Origin: Erinaceus europaeus
Taxonomy: Eukaryota; Chordata; Mammalia; Eulipotyphla; Erinaceidae
DNA: 64,000 nucleotides
Assembly (NCBI RefSeq): GCF_950295315.1
Contig: NC_080164.1
Coordinates: 113,294,447 to 113,358,446, forward strand
Direction of reading: 5' to 3'
Of this stretch, positions 1 through 12,244 are shown piece after piece (positions within the stretch are counted from its first letter, which is position 1; each line of letters begins with the position of its first letter). Made by a program: the position numbers and the translations under genes. Below the pieces are notes generated by a model. It made no database searches and was not told the DNA's origin. It saw only the letters and a program-made list of their open reading frames with translations.

Positions 1-148
1 ATAGAGAGAGAGTGAGAGAGAGAGACACCTGCAGCCCTGCTTCACCACTTGCAAAGCTTTCCCCCTGCAGGTGGGGACCAGGGACTCAAACCTGGGTCCT
101 TGCACACTGTAACATGTGCAATCAACCAGGTGTGCCACCACCCAGCCC
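1..148 (-). mobile_element. SINE-B, cut by the window edge
   Basis: The body and head are present and end in the complement of the CACCTGGTT head at 130-148. The tail lies outside the window. It sits in intron 3 of ABRAXAS1. Confidence 0.85.
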
Positions 149-150
149 CT

Positions 151-427
151 AGAGATTTTTTTAAATATTTATTTATTCCCTTTTGTTGCCCTTGTTGTTT
201 TATTGTTGTAGTTATTATTGATGCTGTTGTTGTTGGGTAGGACAGAGAGAAATGGAGAGAGGAGGGGAAGACAGAGGGGGAGAGAAAGAGACACCTGCAA
301 ACCTGCTTCACTGCTTGTGAAGCGACTCCCCTTCAGGTGGGGAGCGGGGGGCTGGAACCAGGATCCTTACGCCAGTCCTTGCGCTTTGTGCCACCTGCAC
401 TTAACCCGCTGCGCTACCACCTGACTC
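151..427 (-). mobile_element. SINE-A, full length
   Basis: It reads from an AT-rich tail (AAATATTTATTTATTCCC) through the CT-rich body to the tRNA-like head at about 395-427. It abuts the preceding SINE-B directly. Confidence 0.9.
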
Positions 428-728
428 CTTTGCTGAGTTTATATTGTGCAATGAAGTAACTGGGTATGAGAAGGAAAAGCAATCCTCAAGGAACACTGGC
501 ATCCATCTGGGAAGGCAGTGGAGACCAGCTAAAGTAAGGACATCAATCATCAATGCAGAGAATTATTAGGGTTACTAGTGAATTTTTTTTTTTGGTGGAA
601 ATTCTCTTATTAGTTAATACCACCTTGTATAGCTATAACTAAAATATGTTGTTAATTTAACAAATTACATGCAGAGAAGAATCTTTACAATGGATCACTG
701 ATCACTGACATGTTCTTTAACTACTCAC

Positions 729-765
729 CTAAAAAGCTGATAGCATGGAATGTATTTCTGAATGT
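729..765 (-). CDS. ABRAXAS1: ABRAXAS1 coding exon 3 (37 bp)
   Basis: Read on the minus strand, this is a 37-bp exon between a CTTTTCCAG acceptor (AG at 766-767) and a GTGAGT donor (723-728). Its first two bases complete the Asp codon begun by exon 2. It then encodes IQKYIPCYQLF, and its last two bases (AG) start the next codon. The peptide matches Abraxas 1 residues about 60-71, inside the MPN-like domain that pairs with BRCC36. Phase, splice sites and peptide all agree. It is too short for ORF finders: the plus-strand ORF across it is spurious. Confidence 0.93.
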
Positions 766-1216
766 CTGGAAAAGAAGAATTTTGGCCACAATTACCTTAA
801 TTATAACTGGAATAATGTGTTTTGAACATGCCATGTTCAAGCATTTTACATTATTTAACCTTAAGAATGAGACAGATGTTATCAGTCCTTCCATTTTAAA
901 GATGAGGTAAGAAATTAAGTAGCCCAGCCAAGTGGGTGGTGTAGTGAGACTTGACAGAAAGTCTCATTTGTAACTCAAACACTATTCCTTCTAAATTGTT
1001 TTAAACCCAAATAGAGACCACATATCAAAAGATAAATTCAAACTGATTTATTTTCATTCAGTTTTTAAAAGTTTGTAGAAACCCCCCGCTTTTTTTTTTT
1101 TTACCCAATTGATGAAAATAGCTACTAAAGGGGTTTTTCTTTTGTTATTCCAAGTGGTTGTTTCATAAAGGATCTATCAAAGTTAACTACAGGGGGAAAA
1201 AAGTCATCTTTTAAAA
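766..1216. other. Intron 2 sequence without recognised elements
   Basis: This is AT-rich single-copy-looking sequence next to exon 3. I see no gene or young repeat apart from homopolymer T runs near 1090-1101. Confidence 0.5.
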
Positions 1217-1440
1217 GTGGTACACACTCTGGTTAAGCACACACACTAGACAGTGGTACACACTCTGGTTAAGCACACACACTAGTGTGTAAGGACTTGG
1301 GTTCAAGCCCCTGTTCCCCACCTGCAGAGGGATAGCTTCACAAGTAGTGAAGCAGGGCTGCAGGTGTCTCTGTCTGTTTTCTCTGTCTCCCTCTTCCCTC
1401 TCAATTTCTGTCTCTATCCAATAATAAATAGAGATAAGTT
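1217..1440 (+). mobile_element. SINE-B with duplicated head
   Basis: The SINE-B head is present twice in tandem (about 1217-1251 and 1252-1286; core GGTACACACTCTGGTTAAGC), followed by one body and an AATAATAAATAGA tail. Confidence 0.8.
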
Positions 1441-1514
1441 TTATTCTCTAGTCAGTTTAAATATGACATCTATGCAGGAAAAGTGAAAATTCATTAGATA
1501 TTTAAAATTTTTTT

Positions 1515-1783
1515 TCTGTTGTTTGTTTTTTGCCTCCAGGGTTATCACTGGGGCTCATGCCTGCACTACGAATGCACTGCTCCTGGAGGCCATTTTTCCC
1601 ATTTTTGTTGCCCTTGTTGTTACTGTTATTGTTGTTATTGCTATTGTTGGATAGGACAGAGAAAAATCAAGAGAGGAGGGGAAGACAGACTGGGAGGAAA
1701 AGATAAGACACCTGCAGACTTGCTTCACCACTTGTGAAGCGACACCCCTACAGGTGGGGAGCCAGGGGCTCGAACCGGGATTT
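1515..1783 (-). mobile_element. SINE-E/SINE-A type composite
   Basis: The left part (1525-1600) is the complement of the SINE-E 3' module (GGTTATCACTGGGGCTC... CTCCTGGAGGCCATTTTT). It joins a SINE-A-like body (1600-1783) that lacks its 5' head. Confidence 0.7.
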
Positions 1784-1794
1784 TTAAGCCTTTT

Positions 1795-1980
1795 TTTTTT
1801 CTTAATATCTTTATTGGAGAGAGACAGGCAGAAATTGAGAGGGAAGGTGGTAATAGAGGAGACAGCGACAGAGACACCTGCAGCCCTGCTTCACCACTCA
1901 CAAAGCTTTCCCCTGCAGGTGGGGATGGGAGCTTGAACCTGAGCCCTTGAGCACTGTAACGTGCGCCACCAACTGGCCCC
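1795..1980 (-). mobile_element. SINE-B
   Basis: It has a TTTATTGGAGAGAGACAG tail side, a body with the CACCTGCAG core, and ends in the head complement CCAACTGGCCCC. Confidence 0.85.
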
Positions 1981-2179
1981 AGACATTTTTCTTCTAGCAA
2001 ATGTATTCTGTTTTGGGATAGATCCTGTCTGAGAAAAAAAATCAAAACAAAATACTGAACAGGTATTGTGTTTGTAACTGATAGCCAATCCTCAAATTAG
2101 TTAACAGGCTCTTAGAATTTTCAGCTTTAAGAGACAGTTTGTATAGTGTACAGAAGCCTCAAATGTTTCATTCAATAAT

Positions 2180-2184
2180 GGCTG

Positions 2185-2215
<31 letters not shown>

Positions 2216-2328
2216 GACCAGAGCACTGCTCAGCTCTGGTTTATGTGGTGGGAGGACTGAATCTGGGACTTTGAATCCCTGAGCTTGAGAGTCTCTTTGC
2301 ATAACCATTATGCTATCTACCCCCACCT
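2180..2328 (-). mobile_element. SINE-D
   Basis: A (TTTTG)n tail side at 2188-2214 is followed by GAGCACTGCTCAGCTCTGG and the head complement GCATAACCATTATGCTATC. Confidence 0.85.
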
Positions 2329-2864
2329 GACAATTTTTTTCCCTTATCAATATGATTAGGAAACAGTTAAGGAGGTGATGTAGTTAGTGTGCAGAGCACT
2401 GAACTTGAAGCAGGAGGCCCTAAGGTTGTCTACTCTTTCTTTGTATTTATCTCAGGCATAAAAGTGTTTTTGCTTCAACCACTGTGTGATTTCCTTGATC
2501 TTCTCTATCTGGTGAAACGAACCTTTAAAGAAATGACATCCACCAAAACATGTTAAACTCTATGACAGACAAGGGGAATTATCAAATATGATAAATATCT
2601 TGTTAAAGCAATGTATTACTTTGTCAGAACTGAGGTTTTACCTGCTTTTAAAGTAACCCAAAAATTTCAAATAAATTTGAGTAAATAAATATCTATAGCA
2701 CCTACCTAATACCTTAAAACTCAGCATGGTTCCTAGCACAATAGTTAGTTGCTCAATAAATGGCTGCATAATTAAATTCCTCCAAATATGTTAGATAACT
2801 TTGGGCAGTATGCCAATTCCAATTAGGAAATAAAGTCCTAAGGGCTTGTTTAAAAAGTTTGTCA
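2329..2864. other. Intron 2 sequence, mostly unrecognised
   Basis: A decayed tRNA-like stretch may lie at 2375-2470. Otherwise I see nothing assignable. Confidence 0.4.
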
Positions 2865-3030
2865 GGGCTGGGGAAGATAGCACTGATTATGCAAAAGGTT
2901 ATGTGCGTGAGGCTCTGAAGTCCCAAGCTCTGTCCCTAGCATCATCATAAAGACAGAGCTGATAAGTGCCCTGGTATTTCTGTCTTTATATATCTCTCTC
3001 TCATTTAAAAAAAAATGTATTAAAAAATAA
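2865..3030 (+). mobile_element. SINE-D, diverged
   Basis: A GGCTGGGGAAGATAGCA head, ATAAAGACAGAGCTGATAAG near the end and an A-rich tail identify it. It is more diverged than most copies here. Confidence 0.75.
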
Positions 3031-3164
3031 AACTTGTAAAAAATACCTGTCAAAACAGGAAAAGACATTAACAAATTAAAGTTACATACTGTATAAACAC
3101 ATATAGAGTAAAAGTTTAATTACCTTCAGTTGTAGTATTAAAAAATCAATAGGAAAAGGCAAAA

Positions 3165-3358
3165 TATATTGCACCAAAATAAAAGACTGGGGTGGAGGAA
3201 GGGTTTTGGTCCTGAAACGTGATGGTGAAAGAGGACCTAGTGGGGGTTGAAATGTTATGTGGAAAACTGTGAAATGTTACATATGTACAAACTGCTGTAT
3301 TTTACTGTCAACTGTAGACTATTAATCCCCAACAGAGAAATTTAAAAAATGGAAATAA
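3165..3358 (+). mobile_element. L1 3'-end fragment
   Basis: It matches the 3' UTR of the young L1s in this window (GCACCAAAATAAAAGACT, then GTACAAACTGCTGTATT, ending AATCCCCAACAGAGAAA). It is more diverged than those at 14 kb and 52 kb. Confidence 0.8.
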
Positions 3359-3603
3359 AAGGCAAAATAGCCCAATAGAAATGTAGCTAATTGGCAAATA
3401 CTAAAAGACTTGATGGTACCTCCTGTTGGTAAGAACATGGGGACTCAAATGTTGGAATATAAGGACTTAGATGTTGGAATATAAGGTTGAAGAATCTAAG
3501 ATAGGACTTTTCCAAGAAGCAGTCCTCAAGGTAAGATTTCCTACTTCTAGAAAGTTAACTTTCAGAATACACTCAAAGGCACAAATATATATAGTCTATA
3601 ATG

Positions 3604-3765
3604 GTCTGGGAGGTGGTATAGTGGCTAAAGCATTGGACTCTCAAGCATGAAGTCCCAAGTTTAATCCCCAGAAGCACATGTACCAGACTGATGTCTGGTT
3701 CTTTCTCTCCTCTTATCTTTCTCATAAATAAAATATTTTAAATAAATTAATATATATATATGATC
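3604..3765 (+). mobile_element. SINE-C
   Basis: A GGTCTGGGAGGTGGTATAGT head, GCACATGTACCAGACTGATG middle and CTCATAAATAAAATATT tail identify it. Confidence 0.88.
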
Positions 3766-3789
3766 TATAAAATGTTAATTTTAATATTG

Positions 3790-3932
3790 TGTGTTTTTTT
3801 TTGTTTTTTCCTCTCACCAGAATACTGCTCAGCTCTGGTTTATGGTAGTGCTGGGGATTGAACCTAGGACCTTCAGAGCCTCAGACATGAAAGTCTTTTG
3901 CAGAACCAATATGCTGTCTTCCCTACCTTTTT
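3790..3932 (-). mobile_element. SINE-D
   Basis: A T-rich left end is followed by AATACTGCTCAGCTCTGG and the head complement AACCAATATGCTGTC. Confidence 0.85.
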
Positions 3933-4102
3933 AATACTATTTTGTAGTACCAAAAATAGAAGTCATAGCTTGGTAAATAAGTCATGGCTTATTATTTTTA
4001 AGACTTTCACACTTAGCAAATGTTTTAACAGCTGAAATTTATGCTGACCTATTTTAGCATAAGCTATTAAAAATAGAAGACACAAAGAAATAACTGACTC
4101 AC

Positions 4103-4193
4103 CAATTGTATAAATAACTTCAATATCATCCATTTGCGAATCAGTTATACTATTCTTGGCTTCACCTTTCACTTCCCCAAGGAGAAAACCTTC
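4103..4193 (-). CDS. ABRAXAS1: ABRAXAS1 coding exon 2 (91 bp)
   Basis: The minus strand shows a TTTCTGTTTTCCATAG acceptor (AG at 4194-4195), 30 codons plus one base, then a GTGAGT donor (4097-4102). The peptide begins EGFLLGEVKGEAKNS and ends DDIEVIYTI, followed by the first base of the Asp codon completed by exon 3. This matches Abraxas 1 residues about 30-59 in the MPN-like fold. Abraxas lacks the metal-binding JAMM residues of true MPN+ proteases, and none appear here. A SINE sits 42 bp upstream of this exon (4236-4495). Confidence 0.96.
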
Positions 4194-4235
4194 CTATGGA
4201 AAACAGAAATAAGCAGCATATGAAATACAGTGATA

Positions 4236-4495
4236 GGAAGTCGGTGGTAGCAAAGTGGGTTAAGCGCACATGGCGCAAAGCACCAAGGACCGGTGTAAGG
4301 ATCCCAGCTCCCCACCTGCAGGGAAGTCGCTTCACAGGCGGTGAAGCAGGTCTGCTGGTGTCTCCCTTTCTCTCCCCCTCTGTCTTCCCTCCTTTCTCCA
4401 TTTCTCTCTGTCCTATCTAACGACATCAACAACAATAATAACTATAATATAAAACAACAAGGGCAACAAAAAGGGAAAATATAAATATTTTTTTT
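4236..4495 (+). mobile_element. SINE-A inserted just upstream of ABRAXAS1 exon 2
   Basis: This is a full-length copy, antisense to the gene. It is flanked by the 13-bp TSD AAATACAGTGATA at 4223-4235 and 4496-4508. It therefore landed about 30-42 bp 5' of the exon 2 splice acceptor, in the usual branch-point zone. Confidence 0.92.
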
Positions 4496-4544
4496 AAATA
4501 CAGTGATAAAATAGCCATTCAGTCACTTAAACACCATTTTCCAA

Positions 4545-4690
4545 GATTTTTTTTTCTTTCAGAGAAAGAGAGAGCCAGAGAGAGGAGCACAACACTAAAG
4601 CTTCCTTCAGTGTGGTGGGGTCTGGGCCTTGCTCACATGCATGACAAAGCAGCACACTGTCCAAGTGAACGATTTTGCTATCTCCATTTC
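4545..4690 (-). mobile_element. SINE-F, old
   Basis: A GAGAAAGAGAGAGCCAG stretch, AAGCTTCCTTCAGTGTGG core and CATGACAAAGCAGCACACTG are shared with copies at 45.2 kb and 63.5 kb. No TSD is visible. Confidence 0.6.
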
Positions 4691-5485
4691 CCAAGTATTT
4701 TATTTTATAATGTATTGGGAGCACATAAAATAAAATCAGGTGCAAAAGGAAAAATGGAACTAGACAACCACTTAACACCATACACCAAAATGGGTCAAAC
4801 ACCTGGGTATTAGACCTTAAACTATACCATCCACAAAAGAAAATATAAATGAAACATCAAAGATGTGTGTGCAGAAGGGTTAAATAAATGGGACTGCATC
4901 AAACTGAAAAGCTTCTACACATTAAAAACATCCAGGATAAGACAACCCAGTAATTGGGAAAAGACATTTGCACATCATACATCGATGGGGTATTGATATC
5001 AAGCATCTATACAGAAATCATACAGCTCAGTTAACAAAAACAACTTACTAAAAGTGGGCCAGAGATCTAAATAGATTGTATTAAAAAAATAGCCCATATA
5101 CATATGTAAACAAATCCCTCTTATCATTATAGAAATGTAAATTAAAACTATGTTGAGACTCCACGCCACACCTGGGCCTACATAAACAAAAAAAGGAAAT
5201 GCCAAGTGTGATGTGGAGAAAAAAGAACTCTGACACACTGTTGTTATCAGTACAAACTAACTGTAGTCCTTATGGGAAACAGTATTTTAAATAAAACTGG
5301 AATTACCTTATGATCCACTCCTAGGCATAAATAAAAAGGACATGAAAACACTAATTTGAGGGAACATAGCTGTATTATTCACAATAGCCATGGAATGGAA
5401 GCAGATAAATGACCATTCACAGATGACTAGATAAAAAAGTTACAAGATATATATTCAATGGAGTACTAGTCTACAATTTAAAAAG
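4691..5485 (+). mobile_element. Ancient L1 ORF2 3' fragment
   Basis: Degraded sequence with the standard L1 order. It includes AATGGGACTGCATCAAACTG, AGATGTGGAGAAAAAAGAAC and a late segment resembling GGCATAAATAAAAAGG followed by CACAATAGCC. Every frame is broken. Confidence 0.75.
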
Positions 5486-5489
5486 ATGA

Positions 5490-5705
5490 TAATTGTTCGA
5501 GCCCGAGGCTCCCCACATACAGGGGAGTCAATTCACAAATGGTGAAGCAGGTCTACAGGTGTCTTTCTCTCCACCCTCTGTCTTCCTCTCCTCTCCATTT
5601 CTCTCTGTCCTATGCAACAACAATGACATCAATAACAACAATAATAACCACAACAATAAAACACAAAGGGCAACAAAAGGGAATAAATATTTTTTAAAAA
5701 ACCAA
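5490..5705 (+). mobile_element. SINE-A, 5'-truncated
   Basis: It starts inside the B-box region (GTTCGAGCCCGAGGCTCC) and runs to the AATAAATATTTTTTAAAAA tail. Confidence 0.85.
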
Positions 5706-6064
5706 CAAAAAATTAAATTAAAAAAGGATCTGACACTGATATTTTCCAAAAGCTAGTCCCTTAAGATCAAGAGAATTTAAGAAGCCATTCTGTTTTATGG
5801 ATACACTAAGATAATCCAAAAAATAATTTCCACAGTTACACACATCTTAAATAACTGTCTACTTGCTAGTTGTTAACCTACAAGCTTAGTTAACGTGCAT
5901 AACATGCAGGAGCAGGCGTCCAGTGCTGTAGCTCCAGTGCTGTCTTCTCCTTGACTGCTTCTACCTAAAATTCTGTCTCCATCTAAAACTAAATTAGCTA
6001 CATGAAAGAGATCAATTCTGATCTTAAATGGATTGGGCCAGATGTTATGTTAGAAAATGAAAGA
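5706..6064. other. Intron 1 sequence without recognised elements
   Basis: Single-copy-looking AT-rich sequence. I see no gene or repeat in it. Confidence 0.5.
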
Positions 6065-6305
6065 CGGAGTCGGGCGGTAGCGCTGCGGGTTAAGTGCAAG
6101 TGGTGCAAAACACCAAGGACCCGCCTAAGGATTCTGGTTCCAGCCCCAGGCTCCCCAACTGCAGGGGAGTCACTTAAATGCAGTGAGGCAGGTCTTCTGC
6201 AGGTGTCTTTCTCTCCCCCTCTGTCTTCTCTCTCTATTTCTCTCTGCCCTAACAACGAGGGCATCAATAACAACAATAATAATTACAACAACAAATAAGA
6301 AATTT
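6065..6305 (+). mobile_element. SINE-A
   Basis: An intact head (GGAGTCGGGCGGTAGCGCTG) and full body are flanked by an imperfect AGAAAATG duplication (6052-6059 and about 6311-6318). Confidence 0.88.
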
Positions 6306-6617
6306 TAAAAAGAAAATGGACACAGCATTTAGCTTTGGTGGCAGTCTCCAACTATGTGCAAGTTAGAAGCTCTCATTCTGGAAGTCGGGCGGTAGCACAG
6401 CGGGTTACGTGCACGTGGCGCAACATGCAAGGACAGGCATAAGAATCCTGGTTCCAGCCCCTGGCTCCCCACCTGCAGGGGAGCCACTTCACAAGTGGTG
6501 AAGGAGGTCTGCAGGTGTCTTTCTCTCCCCTCTCTGTCTTCCCTTCCTCTCTCCATTTCTCTCAGTTCTATCTAACAACTATGACAATAGTAACTACTAC
6601 TACAACAACAACAAAGG

Positions 6618-7428
<811 letters not shown>

Positions 7429-7761
7429 ACAACAAAAGGGAATAAATTAAATATTTAAAAAAGAAGCTCTCATTCTAAGACGCTAGGATGAAAGCTCTAG
7501 TGCTTTAATTTTTTCCTTCAAGTTTTAGAAATTGCACACTGAATGTATATATATAAAAAAAAAGACTTAACTTCATCCAAAGGTTTCTGAACCTAGGCAG
7601 AAGCTAGCTACTACTTGAACATAGGCCTATACACACATAAGTCATAGCAGAAAGCACAAGAAAGGGAACTAGCGAAGGCTTTAAAAATAAATGCGATGCC
7701 AATGCAAACAAAACCAGTGTCCGCTATTCCCGAATAAGCTTTTTCTCCCACTACAGTCTCA

Positions 7762-8290
<529 letters not shown>

Positions 8291-8450
8291 GAGAGGCGGA
8301 GCCCTGGCGGCGCGTTGGTGGGTGCACTGACAGCAGCAGCTGCGCCAGGACATTAACCCGAGCCACTGGCGACCCAGGTTGGGGGGACTTCCCCCGCTGG
8401 GCGCTAGAGGACGCTGCTACCTTGCAGGTGACGTTGTCCTAAGCGCTCCT

Positions 8451-9005
8451 GGGTGGGGGCACCTGTGCCGAGCTCCAGGAGGCTCACTTTGGGGATGAGG
8501 TGCTGCTGGTTTATTGGTTGCGAACATGCAAAGGAAAGCTGCTGACAAGAACAGTGCAGCCGCATGAATGGCTAGGTCATCTTTGTGAGTTTTGAAGTAT
8601 ATGTGATCGCCATTAAAAACTGTAGAATATTCATATCCTTTTCATGCACTCTTCCCAAATTCTGCCTATGATGTTGACTCCATAGAGGGAGAGGGAGAGA
8701 GAAGTTGGATTTTTTTTTTAACGTATTTGCTTTCTTTTAGAAAATTGAGGACTGCTGGGGAATAGCTCAATTGCTAAAACATGTACCTGAGATTCCTCTT
8801 TGGTTCTGGTGGCACGTTTACTGGAATGGGCCTCTGACTTCTTTCATACGAAACTTTTATCTCATATGAGGTAAATAAAGTAAGTATTAAAAAAAAGAAA
8901 ATTAAGAACAGGTTAATTTAGAGAGCATTACAACAGATTTCAAAAGATAGGCAGTTTAATGATAGGTATAGTTGTATGGTACTGGGACACTTGATAAAAG
9001 TCATT
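8451..9005. other. Flank upstream of ABRAXAS1, mostly unrecognised
   Basis: Apart from a possible old tRNA-like SINE at 8750-8895 (GCTGGGGAATAGCTCAATTG, A-rich end), I see nothing assignable. Confidence 0.4.
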
Positions 9006-9010
9006 AGGGG

Positions 9011-9288
9011 AGGGAGTTGGGCGGTAGCGCCGCGGGTTAAGCACATATGGTGTGAAGCTCAAGGACCGGCCTAAGAATCCTGGTTCTAGCCTCTGGCTCC
9101 CCACCTGCAGGGGAGTTGTGAAGTAGGCCTGCAGGTGTCTATCTTTCTCTCCCCCTCTCTGTCTTCCCCTCCTCTCTCCATTTCTCTCTGTCCTATCCAA
9201 CAACAATGACATCAATAACTACAACAATAAAAGAAGAAGGGCAAAAAAAAAGGGAATAAATAAATATTTAAAAAAAAAAAGGAAAAAT
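9011..9288 (+). mobile_element. SINE-A
   Basis: A full-length copy with an imperfect TSD (CATTAGGGG at about 9002-9010, GATTAGGGG at about 9290-9298). Confidence 0.88.
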
Positions 9289-9338
9289 GATTAGGGGAGT
9301 GGGAGGAATGCTACTTTGTTGACCTAAGAACATTGTTT

Positions 9339-9473
9339 AAAAAAAAAGATTTATTTATGAGAGAGAGAGAGAGAACCAGAGCAGCACTCTGACACATACA
9401 GTAACAGGGATTGAACTCACGACCTCATACTTGAGACTCTCAACATTTTACCCCTACATGACCTCCTAGGCTG
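9339..9473 (-). mobile_element. SINE-C
   Basis: The complement of the tail (GATTTATTTATGAGAGAG) leads to CACTCTGACACATACAG and a diverged head. Confidence 0.8.
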
Positions 9474-9704
9474 CCAAGCACATCGTTTTAAACATTTGTT
9501 TCTCTAATCAACAAAAGTATTTCCAGTGGCAATCATAAAATGAAATAAAAAGTGATAAATGCCACAGGAGAAATGATGGTGTTGTGATTTTTCTTTTATT
9601 AAATTCTGTAATTATTCCAGGAAAATGTTTACTCAATTAAAAAAAAAACACATGAGAACAGACCACAGAAAAAGACAGCAGTAATAGATTAATATTATTT
9701 AAAA

Positions 9705-9899
9705 AATTATTACCTTTATTTATTGGATAGAGACAGCCAGCAATCGAGAGGGAAGGGTGGGATAGAGAGAAAGCGAGACAGACACCTGCAGCACTGTTTC
9801 ACCACTTGTGAAGCTTTCCCCCTGCAGGTGGGGACCAGGGACTCAAATCTTGTGCATTGTAACATGTGTGCTCAACCAGGTGCGCCACCACCTGGCCCC
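9705..9899 (-). mobile_element. SINE-B
   Basis: Full length from TTATTGGATAGAGACAGCC to CACCACCTGGCCCC, flanked by TTAATATT-type sequence. Confidence 0.87.
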
Positions 9900-10160
9900 A
9901 ATTAATATTTTTAAATTACATTTCTTTCAAATAGGGAAAAACTCAAATCTACACAAAGTTTTGTGGAAGTAGTGATCGACAATAACATCACATTTCTTCC
10001 ACCAGGAAAGTAAGTAAGTAATGATATTCATTCTATGACTAAGCCACTAGGTGTCTTGCTTGAGTAAAGGAAAAGAATGTATGTCCGCTGCCATATACCA
10101 ATTTTGTTTAGCATGGTTTAGTAGCCAAGTATATCAAATAAAACCAGAATAAAGAAAATT

Positions 10161-10290
10161 GGTTGGGATGAAAGATAGACAGCATAATGGTTCTACAAAC
10201 AGACTGTCGTGCCTGAACCTCCAAAGTCCCAGGTTCCATCCCTGCACCACCATAAGCCAGAGCTGATAAGTGCTCTGGTAAGAATAAACA
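10161..10290 (+). mobile_element. SINE-D
   Basis: It has GATAGACAGCATAATGGTTC at the head and CATAAGCCAGAGCTGATAAG near the end. Confidence 0.85.
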
Positions 10291-10302
10291 AACAGAAAAG
10301 TA

Positions 10303-10478
10303 ATTGTAGGATCAGTTGTAGTCACCTGGTAGACTGCACATTTTGCCATGTGTGAACACCTAGGTTCAAGAACCTGGCACCATATAGGAACACCATTCAT
10401 GACACCAGGGGAAGTTCAACAGTGGAGAGGTGCTGTAGCATGAAAGATGCTATCTGAAATGAAAAAAAAAAAAAGCAG
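10303..10478 (+). mobile_element. Old tRNA-derived SINE
   Basis: A B-like start (CACCTGGTAGACTGCACA) and GGTTCAAGAACCTGGC B box are followed by a GGGGAAGTTCAACAGTGGAG body unlike SINE-B and a poly-A run at 10461-10473. A related copy lies at about 19289-19430. Confidence 0.6.
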
Positions 10479-10479
10479 G

Positions 10480-11204
10480 AAGAGAATACTTGTCAAAGAG
10501 AAGCACTTAGCTGCTTTATTAGGTTCCTGCTAGCTACAATATTGGTTGCTTTGGAGGGGTGTGATTGTTGGCTTAAATTTGCATCATTAACACTCACAAC
10601 AATTTAAATGCTTGTGACCTATTAAAGTGGTAAGTTAAGGCAAAGCCCAATAATCACAGAGAAGAGACCGAATTTTTGTCTTTCTATTTGGATTTTAAAA
10701 TATTTTTGCATATTAAATGAGTCATCATAGGAATATAGGAAATTATAACAGCACTTATAACACCGACCAAATTGATGAACAAATATGCATGAAAATAAAT
10801 GATTTTTTTAAAAGATAATATTAACTACTTAGCATTGACTCTATAGTTTCATCAAAATGAATGGAGTTTGTGGTCCTTTTGGACATGATGACTCCGGTCT
10901 CCCTCAAGAAAACCCCTTTGGGAAGAACAGTAGCTCCTACCTGCAGCCCTGCATGCTACCTAGGCTGTCCACAATCTCCATTCCTGCTGTTCCCCACCCA
11001 CCAGTGAGCATGGTGCAAGTTCTAAGGTGCACCGTTCTTGTGAGATAACAACTTCTGTTAGCCATCCTCTTTGATTCCAGGGCTCTCCATCAGTTTAGCA
11101 TGCTAGCACTTGGCTTACACTCTAAAACACCTATGCAATTCCTCTCCCTTACTTCCCCATGTCCTTTCTCTCTTTCTGCATTTATCTCTTTTTTCATTTG
11201 TACT
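10480..11204. other. Intergenic sequence without recognised elements
   Basis: A 63-codon plus-strand ORF (10857-11048) is present but I recognise nothing in it. Confidence 0.45.
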
Positions 11205-11206
11205 CA

Positions 11207-11414
11207 AATATTTTTATCTTTATTTATTTGATAGAGATAGCCAGAAATTGAGATGGAAGGGAGTGATAGAGAGGGAGAGAGATAGAGAGACTCCTAAAGC
11301 CCTGCTTCACCACTCACAAGGCTTTCCCCCTGCAGGTGGGGATCAGGGGGCTCAAACCTGGGTCCTTGTGCATTATAATATGTGCAGTCAACCAGATGTG
11401 CCACCCCTGGCCCC
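11207..11414 (-). mobile_element. SINE-B
   Basis: It runs from TTATTTGATAGAGATAGCC to the shortened head complement CACCCCTGGCCCC. Confidence 0.87.
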
Positions 11415-11587
11415 TCTGCATTTACCTCTCACTGACATTCCTCATTATATGTTCCATGCACATCAAAACCTATCTTTGTGTCTGCTTCTCAGTGATCCAC
11501 ATGAGCAGAGCTCTTGGTTTTCCATGATCATCAGTGAGGCTTTTTCTGAGTCATAAAGATGCCATTTTCTTTCTTTGCTTTAAAAAT

Positions 11588-11801
11588 CTTTTTTATATTA
11601 TCTTTACTTATTTTCTGGATAGAGACACCCAGAAATTGAGAGGGAAGGGGATGATGGAGAGGGAGAGAGACAGAAAGACACCTGCAACACTGCTTCACCA
11701 TTCGCAAAGCTTTCCCTCTGCAGGTGGGGACGGGGGGCTTGAACCAAGGTCCTTGAGCATTGTAACGTATGTGCTCAACCAGATGCACTACCACCTGGCC
11801 C
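11588..11801 (-). mobile_element. SINE-B
   Basis: It runs from TATTTTCTGGATAGAGACAC to CTACCACCTGGCCCC. Confidence 0.87.
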
Positions 11802-11834
11802 CAAGATCCCATTTTCAAACATGCCTATTTTTTT

Positions 11835-12057
11835 AAAATTTGTTTTATTATCTTTATTTTATTTACTGGATAGAGACAGCCAGAAACTGAGAGAGAAGGG
11901 GGTGATAGAGAGGGAAGGGGGTGATAGAGAGACACCTGCAACACTGCTTCACCACTTGCAAAGCATTCCCCCTGCAGGTGGGGACTGGGGCCTCGAATTT
12001 GGGTCCTTGTGCACTGTAACATGTGTGCTCAACCAGGTGTGCCACCACCCAGCCCCC
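11835..12057 (-). mobile_element. SINE-B with long TSD
   Basis: A full copy with the sequence GGGAAGGGGGTGATAGAGA partly repeated in its body. The TSD AACATGCCTATTTTTT lies at 11818-11833 and 12059-12074. Confidence 0.9.
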
Positions 12058-12244
12058 GAACATGCCTATTTTTTAAATCTCCAGTCATTGATCCAAAATA
12101 AGTATTTATGTTGACCATCATTCAGGTCATTAAAAAGCCTTTTTTTCCCCCCATTTGAGAGTTCATTCAGAAGTGTATAATATGTGCCAAAAATTATCCC
12201 ATAACAGCCAAATCCTCTAAGACAAGTTTAAGTTGTTGGAATGG

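Noticed and set aside
151..427. tRNA genes in the many tRNA-like heads
   Set aside because: Only A and B boxes of tRNA-derived SINEs are present; no complete cloverleaf without a SINE body was seen.
10857..11048. 63-codon plus-strand ORF as a small gene
   Set aside because: No recognisable domain, no splice or promoter context and a length expected by chance.
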